From positions 1 to 64,000 of the forward strand of contig JAYMGJ010000165.1 in assembly GCA_037178675.1 (NCBI GenBank): DNA of 64,000 bases, written 5' to 3'. The position numbers and the translations under genes are program-made. The notes under the pieces are model-generated. The model saw only the letters and a program-made list of their open reading frames with translations. It ran no database searches and was not told the origin of the DNA. Shown here piece by piece: positions 57,412 through 64,000 of the stretch; positions within the stretch are counted from its first letter, which is position 1; every line of letters starts with the position of its first letter. Source of the DNA: Scleroderma bovista. Its lineage: Eukaryota > Basidiomycota > Agaricomycetes > Boletales > Sclerodermataceae.

Positions 57412-57905
57412 CTGTTTGCCTCAATTTGTCGATCTCTCCCTTACCCTCGTGTGCAGCTCATATTATCTCACGAACATACCTCTTGGAGAGGAAGAAGGGA
57501 TACATACCATGTTTATCGATCTAACCCGCATTTGTTGGGAACATGAGTCTGTACTTGGCATCGAACATGCACCGTCCAACCATTTTGAGTGCATTCAGTT
57601 CACAGTTGTATCTGCTTTAGATGATCCAGTCAATACCACATTTATTGGTACTTTTCTCTCAAATACATGATTAGTGGATTTAGCAGTACGCCTACGTTTC
57701 ACGGGTAGAGGCAACAAAAAGCATGGAAGACACAAGAACCAGAGGATAAAGACAAATAAAAGGATCACAGGCGTCAAAAAGGGGTAAGAATTGACCACAC
57801 TGCAAGCTCGAAAGAAACAAAGAAGGGAGAAAGACGTTATGATCCAGTAATATACTGAGCAGTACCCCTTTGATTCTATTAAGTTACGGCAACCGGGCCC
57901 AGAAA
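57412..57905. other. Spacer between the truncated helicase and the Zn2Cys6 gene
   Basis: An 84-codon plus frame (57416-57670) has no recognised domain. The right part is presumably the 3' UTR of the Zn2Cys6 gene. Confidence 0.3.
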
Positions 57906-60900
57906 TCAGCGTTGACGATACAAGCACCGCGAGTTACTCACGACATTCATCCATACCCCTCCTGAATGCCCACCGTGGGCGTGTGCAATCTCTTCCAACA
58001 TGTACGCCTCCTGCGAGGGCTGGTACGAGCTGCTTGGTCCGGCAGAAGCAGCGGCCAATAACTGGGAGTAATCCCCACTGTTCCCGTCTCCCGATGCAGA
58101 CCCGCTTTCGCTAGAAACGCCAGACACCTGGGCACCGCTATTGTGAGCCACTACGTTTTCGGGGTAAAAGGGATAGAACAATCCGAGAGGGACCTCCGCC
58201 AACTTGTCCGGGCCGTTAGACCCATTGGATCCTTGCGCGGTGGCGTTCTTCCCAGGAGAGCTGCTTTGTGGCATGGGCCGCTGTGGGCTATACGTCATCG
58301 GGCCCATATGGCCACCGGCTTGATATGGCGGATGGGTCACGACAGATGGCTTCTGTGGCTGCATTTGGGACATCAGCGATGGCGACCCCATCATGCCCCC
58401 CGGACCATCGGTATCCCAGTCCAGCTCTGATATGAGCACGGAATCTTTGGTGGGTGCTACGCTGCGGAGGTCGACTTCGAGGACTTTTTCGGCCAATCTG
58501 GAGATAAGTGGATGTCCACCATTCAGGTCCTTGCGTTCCCAACGCCACCGGAAGCGCGGTAGCATGTTGAGTGCCATCCAGACGTCCTCGATCATCGTCT
58601 CCTTGGATAGGCATTCAGAGTGGGACATATGGCCATACAGAATAACCATGGCCGCAATATGGAGTGGGATAGGCGATACGAAGAATGCAATGTCAGGGAA
58701 TCGGATGAGCTGGTTGTGGACAACGATGATGTTGTGCGACATGATAATAGCTAAGAATATGTCAGTCTCTCGGGGGGATTACACGATCACGATAAACTCG
58801 CCATCCATAAGGGCCTTTGATCGTTGCGGGTAGTCCAGTTCTTTCGAGCTGAAGAGGGCTCGCAGTAGCAAGATTCTTGAAATCCCGAATTTCAATAAAG
58901 TGAGTCCTTGGTCTGCTGTAATATCCTGAACAAGCTTCTGGCGCTTCTCTAGTGGCCAATCCTCGGTGCCACCGAAATAGAATTTATAGCTCTCTGGCAG
59001 GCCCCGCCGAAATTCGACCATGCTTTTGATGATGCGTGTTGCATGGCGCATGACTGCGTCGGCGCTCTTGTTCGAAGGGGGATAAAGCGAGTTGATAATG
59101 TCGGCTTGAATCTCAGCGATGGGATGGGAGAGAAGGAAGTGTTCGGTGAAATCATTTGGCTGGCCCTTGACTGGCCGGAGGGGATGGGGAGTGTTGGAAT
59201 CAGACGGGGCGATGGCCAATGGGCGACCAAGTAGAATGGAGGTTCCGCGATCGTGGAGCATGACGATTCCCCACAAGCGGATTCTCAGCTGGCTTTCCTC
59301 GTCAGTAAAGGTGTTACCCTGTGGGGTAGGATCGTGGTGCAAGCCAAGCTCGATAGCGAGCCTGACGAGACTCCCAACGAGGCGCCACAAGGAACGCCCT
59401 TGTCGCTGCAAAGGAAGAGGCGATCGGTCACCAGCTGGTTGGATGGTCAGAGTAAGACGCACCTCTGTGTAAAGATACCAATGCAAAAGAATGAGCGCCT
59501 GGAGACTAGATACAGTGACGCGGAGATGAGGCTTGACAACGAGGGCTCTCTCGAAAAAGTCGTAATACTCGGGCCAGTCAACGGACAACAGCCTTTTAGT
59601 GAGGATGGGACTGCCGCTGGGTGCCTTTGGAGCGTCGTCCATGACGCTCGCCTTGTGGTTCAATTCGCTCAATGTGCCGAGTGCCAGGATAAAGTACATG
59701 CTGCACATGAAGCCTGGGTCATGCTGGACATTCTTGCCATCGTATAGGGCATTGAGATGGATGTCAAAGTCGGAGCGGAAGAACACGGGGCGATGGATGT
59801 TGAGACGGGTAAAGTAAATGTCGACGATTTTGTTGACCATCTTGCGGTCCTTGGGCAGCCATACGGTGATCTTTGATCCGGGTAGATCGGAAGAGTTGAT
59901 AGCCAAAGAGGCCGAAGTCCATTTTGAGGGATCGTGGGGGACGGTGGATTCGGAGATATTTTGATCGCGACCGGATGTGAGGCCGCCAGAGCCTACTGCG
60001 AGATCTTCCCTGTCGTTTACATTGGGAAACTGGCTTTCGTTGACGATGTGCGGATGCACGCCAAAACTCTTGGCGATGGACTAGGCAGTGCATCAGCACG
60101 GGTTCAACAAGGGCACGCAATGACTTACGCGGGTGTCCGACATATCGAGCGACTGAGGGTCCTGGCCTTTGACCTCGGGCAGAGGAGGCAGTGGTGTTGG
60201 TGGTGGGATCTGATGAGGGGGGGCAGGCATGTGTTGGGGGTGCGGGGGAGGGAAGCCGGGGTGCATGTGGGGGCCGTAGGTGCCCGGGGGGCCCATCGGG
60301 AGGTGGGGATAGGGACCATAGATGGGGACGCCTGGGTGCGGGTAGCCTGGGGGGACCAGAGGGGGGTAGTAAGAGGAGGCGGGGGGGGGTGCACCGGAGG
60401 GGTGCTGGGGGTACGCTTGGCCGTTCTGGAAGTCGGGGGTGGGTGGTGGGCCATCGATCTCGATGCCGTCGCGGGAGCAGATGTCCTCGATGGCGGCGAG
60501 GGAGTAGCCGGGGACATGGCGCTTGAGGAGGGCGTCGCAGAGGGCGATCTGGCGCTCGATGTACTCGGTGTGGCCTCTGAGGGTGAGGGTCTGTCTGTGT
60601 CGGTCCTCCTGCTGGCAGGGGACGCCGGCGGTCGCACAGGCGGTGCACTTTGGATGCTTTGAATCGCACTAGTGGGCAGTCAGACAGGCGAACGGAGATT
60701 TGCGGTCGGTGACTACCGACGGGACTTGCCTTGATTTTCTTGCTCCTGCACCGTGCGCAAGCCTCATGGGAGCGGCGAAGGCGTCGAGGCTCTGAGGGCG
60801 AGCTCGCACCGCTCTCGCTGCCGTCTGCCTTGCGCCGCTTCTTACTCGCCGGGGGGGGCGCCGGCTGCGGGGGGGCCTGGGGCTGGTGCTGTTGCGGGGG

Positions 60901-60987
60901 CTGGCCCTGTTGCGGCTGCTCCATGTGCAGTGTAGAGTGCAGAGACGACGGGGCGAGGTTGAGGTCAGAGTGTGGAGGGATGTTCAT
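57906..60987 (-). CDS. Zn(II)2Cys6 transcription factor with fungal-specific domain
   Basis: Starts at ATG 60987 with a Gln/Pro-rich stretch and a basic patch (KKRRK), then a perfect C-X2-C-X6-C-X6-C-X2-C-X6-C cluster (CARCRSKKIKC ... CTACATAGVPC). A His/Pro-rich linker follows, then the fungal_trans middle homology region (FTRLNIHRPVFFRSDF; GRSLWRLVGSLVRLAIELGLH; RLWGIVMLHDRGTSILLGRP), and a Ser/Pro-rich tail. Exons: 60730-60987, 60129-60668, 59463-60080, 58802-59405, and 57906-58750. The first intron (60669-60729) has a GC donor and lies between Lys and the third Cys. The fourth also appears to use GC (58751-58801). The extreme C-terminus is uncertain. Confidence 0.9.
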
Positions 60988-61097
60988 GGTCAGTGTCCCT
61001 GCGCCGTGCGTTCCCCAGCGCGGTCCCTCGTCCTCGCTGCTTTGTGGCAAATGCCGAGTAGTTCCCACGCATACCCATTCCCACCACCACGACCGAC
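60988..61097. promoter_or_regulatory. Divergent promoter of the Zn2Cys6 and TMEM41-like genes
   Basis: 110 bp between start codons; no clear TATA box. Confidence 0.5.
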
Positions 61098-62167
61098 ATG
61101 CCCCGCTCGTATGGGACGTTTGCGCGCAGACCCAGCCCCTCCAGGCTGTTGCTCAGCGCGGCACTCAGGATGGCTGCTGTCTTCCTGCTGAGCACCCTTC
61201 TCTTGGGCGGCATCCTCTGGCTTGCCCTGCCCACCATCCACGAGTGAGTTCCTTGGTCTGTCTGTGGCCCACTGCCAACGCCTCTTCAGGAGCGACCGCC
61301 CACTGCTTCACATACCAAAGTCATTCGACGACCTCAAAGCTCTCAACGGTCTGTTGAACAAGTACCGCGACATCTATCCTTACCGCATCGTCATCTGTTA
61401 TGTCATTACCTATTTATTGTAAGCACTTGCTTCTCTCTCTCGCTCCTGCACCGCCCTCACCTCTCCGCAGCCTGCAGGCGTTCTCTCTGCCAGGGTCCAT
61501 GTACCTCTCCATCCTCGGCGGGGCAGTCTGGGGAGTCCCCCGTGCCCTCCCCTTGGCCTGCACCTGTGTTGCGAGCGGTGCCTCCCTTTGCTACCTCATC
61601 AGCGCGGCCTTCGGTCCGGCTCTTCTCACAGTCCCCAAATGGAAATCTCGTCTCGACAAATGGTCCCGCAAACTCGACGCGCAGAAAGACAACATCGTTT
61701 CTTTCCTGATCGTCCTCCGCATCGCTCCTTTGCCTCCCCACTGGGTCGTCAATGTCATCTGCCCACACGTTGGAATCGGGCTCGTTCCTTTTTGGACAAG
61801 CACCTGGTTCGGCGTGTTTGGTGTCACAGTCATCCACACAACCATCGGACGTGGGTTGGACGAAATGACCTCGGCCGATGACTTTCATCTGATCTCCTGG
61901 AGAAACCTGCTCATGCTCTCTGCGGTCGTGGTGGGGGTGCTCATCCCAGTTGGTTTGCGCTATCACTTTAAGCGCGAGATCGCGTCCGTAGCAGATGTCG
62001 AGGATGCACCCGAGGAACTACTACTAGAGGACGGCGACCAAATACTGGCCGCCAGTCCTCTGTCGCCCAATAAGAGCGACGACGAGGCCAGCGACGAGAG
62101 TGACGATGAGGATGTAATTCTAGAACAAGGCCCTGCAATTGTGCTGAAATGTAGTCCCCATTCCTAG
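61098..62167 (+). CDS. TMEM41/VTT-domain membrane protein
   Basis: About 320 residues. A signal-anchor-like segment (VFLLSTLLLGGILWLALP) comes first, then the VTT domain with SLPGSMYLSILGGAVWG, VLRIAPLPPHWVVNV and FGVTVIHTTIGRG, then one more span and an acidic cytosolic tail (DEASDESDDED). Relatives TMEM41B and VMP1 are ER phospholipid scramblases acting in autophagy and lipid mobilisation. Exons 61098-61243, 61290-61418, 61471-62167. ATG 61098 is used because the frame is blocked further upstream. Confidence 0.88.
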
Positions 62168-62430
62168 TGTAGCTTATGTCATCATTATATCGGTTTGGAT
62201 GCAAATTCGTGTCAAAGTAGACATTTCAAACTCCGTCTAGGTTCTCCTCACTCCCACCTTCACTGCACCAGGCGTGTCCCCCTCAGCTGCCCCGCTTGGT
62301 CCTGGGCGGTCTTTTGTGTCTGCCACTCTACAGCAGGCCACTCATTGCTGAGCACCTTGCGCACTGCCCATTTCTCCGATCCACGGTGTGACCTCACACT
62401 CGTCCCAGTGCTCGTCTACCGCTCGAAACT

Positions 62431-64000
62431 ATGGCCGATCGCATACCCCAGTACCCAATGTATTCGCAGGGCGTCATGCAAAATTCTGTCCAGCAACCGA
62501 CTCAGCCACAGATGCAACAGCAGTCACAGCAGCCACAACAGCCCGAACCTCAGATGGTCCAAGGTCTCTCTAACACCGACGTTCGCATGTGGCAGATGCA
62601 GATGCAGAACTATCGCGCACAACAATCCGGGGATTTGGCTGCCTCACAGCTCAACCAACAGGCAAGTATCAACCACTCACTTAGCTCTCTCTTCAGAACC
62701 GCTTTTCCACCTTAGTCATGTCGGCTGTGCCATGCCTATTCCACCCTTTTTCGTCCTAATCGTCTCTCCTTTTCGTCCTGGTATCCGTTGCACAGGCGCT
62801 TTCCATCGTAACGTTCTCTGACTCACTTGTTCAACTTTAGGAATATCCACGGGGACAGCCATTCCCTCAAGGGCAGGGTCAACAGCCAATCGTCCAACAA
62901 CAGATGCAGACATTTGGTCTTCATCCTCAGCATGTCAACCCTCAAGGCACCTCTTTCCATGATCCGCAGGGCAGCCAACCCCAATCCCATATACCACCCG
63001 GTTTCGCCGTCAATACCCCTCAAATGAAACCCGTACCCAACCGAATGATGCAGCAACCCATGAATACTGTCCTCGCACGTCAGCTCCAGATGATGGGTCA
63101 GCAGAATTCGGCCAGTCAACAGGCGCCTAATCAAATGGAGCTCGCCCGTTCATCGCTTAACGCTCAACATGGTGCCAAACAACCAGGAAACGGTGACATG
63201 TTTACCCTTCCTCCCAACCCTGACCAGATGCGCGGGCCACCTCATTCTGCTGCGCAGCAGATGGGACCGCCTGCGGGAGGTCAGGGCCCAGCTCAGAATG
63301 GTCAACGGAGATTGCCTACGTTAGCTGAGATCAACGAAAAGCGACAAACTCTCCAAAATGCGATTGGGCGAGCGGAGCAGGAAATATCTCAACTTCAGGC
63401 CAGCGTCCGAACTGGAAGCATTCCCGAGCATTTATACCAACAGCGGTTGCCAGTGTTGCGCAACGAGCTCAACGCCAGGAAAGATTATTTAAACAAGCTC
63501 AATGTCACCGTTGCTCACTATGCTAACCAACAAATGTTCAATGGCATGGTACCTTCAAACATGCCGCATATGTGAGTATTAGTGCCTTGTTTTCAAGGCG
63601 ACTGTTTGACTCCACCACAGGAGCTCTGTTGGTGCTTCTTCGCAACCGCATCCGCCAGGAACGGGATCGACACCGCCAAATCAGCCTGGATTCGTTCAGC
63701 AGCCTAACTCGACCTCTCCGCGTGGCTTCGGCGTTAACCCTTCGGGCAATGGTCCCTCACCGAATAATGCACACAACCCGGTACCGGTGAATCAGCTTCC
63801 TGTACAGCCTGGACAGATGGGCAGACCACCCGGTCTACCAAATCGCCATACGCCTGCACCACACCAGCTGGCCGGTCAGGTAGCTAACGCTGTATCTCCG
63901 AATATGGGAAACGGGAACCAGTTTGCAATGCAGCCGGCAAATGGCCAAATGGCCACGAACCAACAATGTCTAAACTTGATGCCTCTGGAGAAGCAGAGAT
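62431..64000 (+). CDS. Gln-rich protein, probably a chromatin-remodelling subunit (partial)
   Basis: Starts MADRIPQYPMYSQG and is very rich in Gln, Asn, Pro and Met. One ordered part, TLAEINEKRQTLQNAIGRAEQEIS to LNARKDYLNKLN, looks like a coiled coil. The last visible residues (NLMPLEKQR) resemble the lead-in to an ARID domain in SWI1-like proteins, but the domain would lie beyond the window. Exons 62431-62661, 62841-63571 and 63621 onward. The first intron has the donor CAG|GCAAGT (GC-AG), forced by frame: QQ joins EYPRGQ only with that site. Confidence 0.6.

Noticed and set aside
57906..57960. An alternative C-terminus NADFWARLP for the Zn2Cys6 protein
   Set aside because: It would need removal of about 28 nt without GT-AG or GC-AG borders, so the simple read-through stop was kept.
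59934..60662. 242-codon plus-strand ORF opposite the Zn2Cys6 gene
   Set aside because: Gly/Val-rich shadow of the Pro/His-rich linker encoded on the other strand.

Overview
This is a nuclear window from a filamentous basidiomycete, most likely an Agaricomycete. The evidence is many 45-70 nt GT-AG introns with CTNAC-like branch sites, a homeodomain factor and a Zn2Cys6 factor, a chromodomain Ty3/gypsy element, Ty1/copia elements, and PIF1-like helicase families typical of that group. No bacterial-style operons, CRISPR arrays, rRNA genes or tRNA genes were recognised.

Region 1 (about 1-25.6 kb) is a transposon nest. A copia element A (864-12185, + strand) is flanked by the 5-bp duplication ATAGG. 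Its 5' LTR is split by a second copy B of the same family in the opposite orientation; B has lost its 3' end. A 7,995-bp chromodomain gypsy element (12690-20684, - strand) is flanked by AAGCC. It carries a copia solo LTR (flanked by TGTCT) inserted exactly in the protease active-site codons, two tandem-repeat arrays, a -1 frameshift heptamer at the gag end, and an 11-nt self-complementary primer site of the Tf1 kind. A 4,072-bp element with terminal inverted repeats (21480-25551, flanked by TGAAGG) encloses a broken Helitron-type helicase, an intact nucleotidyltransferase-like ORF and the 3' part of another PIF1-like helicase. Most inactivating changes are TGA stops where the sister copy or the family has an arginine CGA codon.

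Region 2 (25.8-47.1 kb) is a compact, conserved housekeeping block: mitochondrial malate dehydrogenase, a ZNF830-like protein, COX10, U1-70K, a homeodomain factor, JJJ1, PRP18, COX6B/COX12, the AP-3 beta subunit, CWH43 and a CobW/ZNG1 GTPase. Several neighbours are divergent pairs sharing promoters of about 100-135 bp, or convergent pairs with tails as close as 32 bp. Microexons occur in malate dehydrogenase (6 nt) and COX6B (8 nt). Four gene products act in splicing or ribosome biogenesis (ZNF830, U1-70K, PRP18, JJJ1), but nothing suggests co-regulation beyond shared promoters.

Region 3 (47.1-57.9 kb) is an accessory stretch: a second, broken copy of the nucleotidyltransferase-like family, a cullin pseudogene, an intact gene fusing two RNase H1-type hybrid-binding domains to a PIF1 helicase, a pogo-like terminal-inverted-repeat element, and a truncated second copy of the hybrid-binding-domain/PIF1 gene.

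Region 4 (57.9-64 kb) has a Zn2Cys6 transcription factor divergent from a TMEM41/VTT-domain membrane protein, then the 5' part of a Gln-rich, probably chromatin-associated protein that runs off the window. GC-AG introns are well supported in two of these genes.
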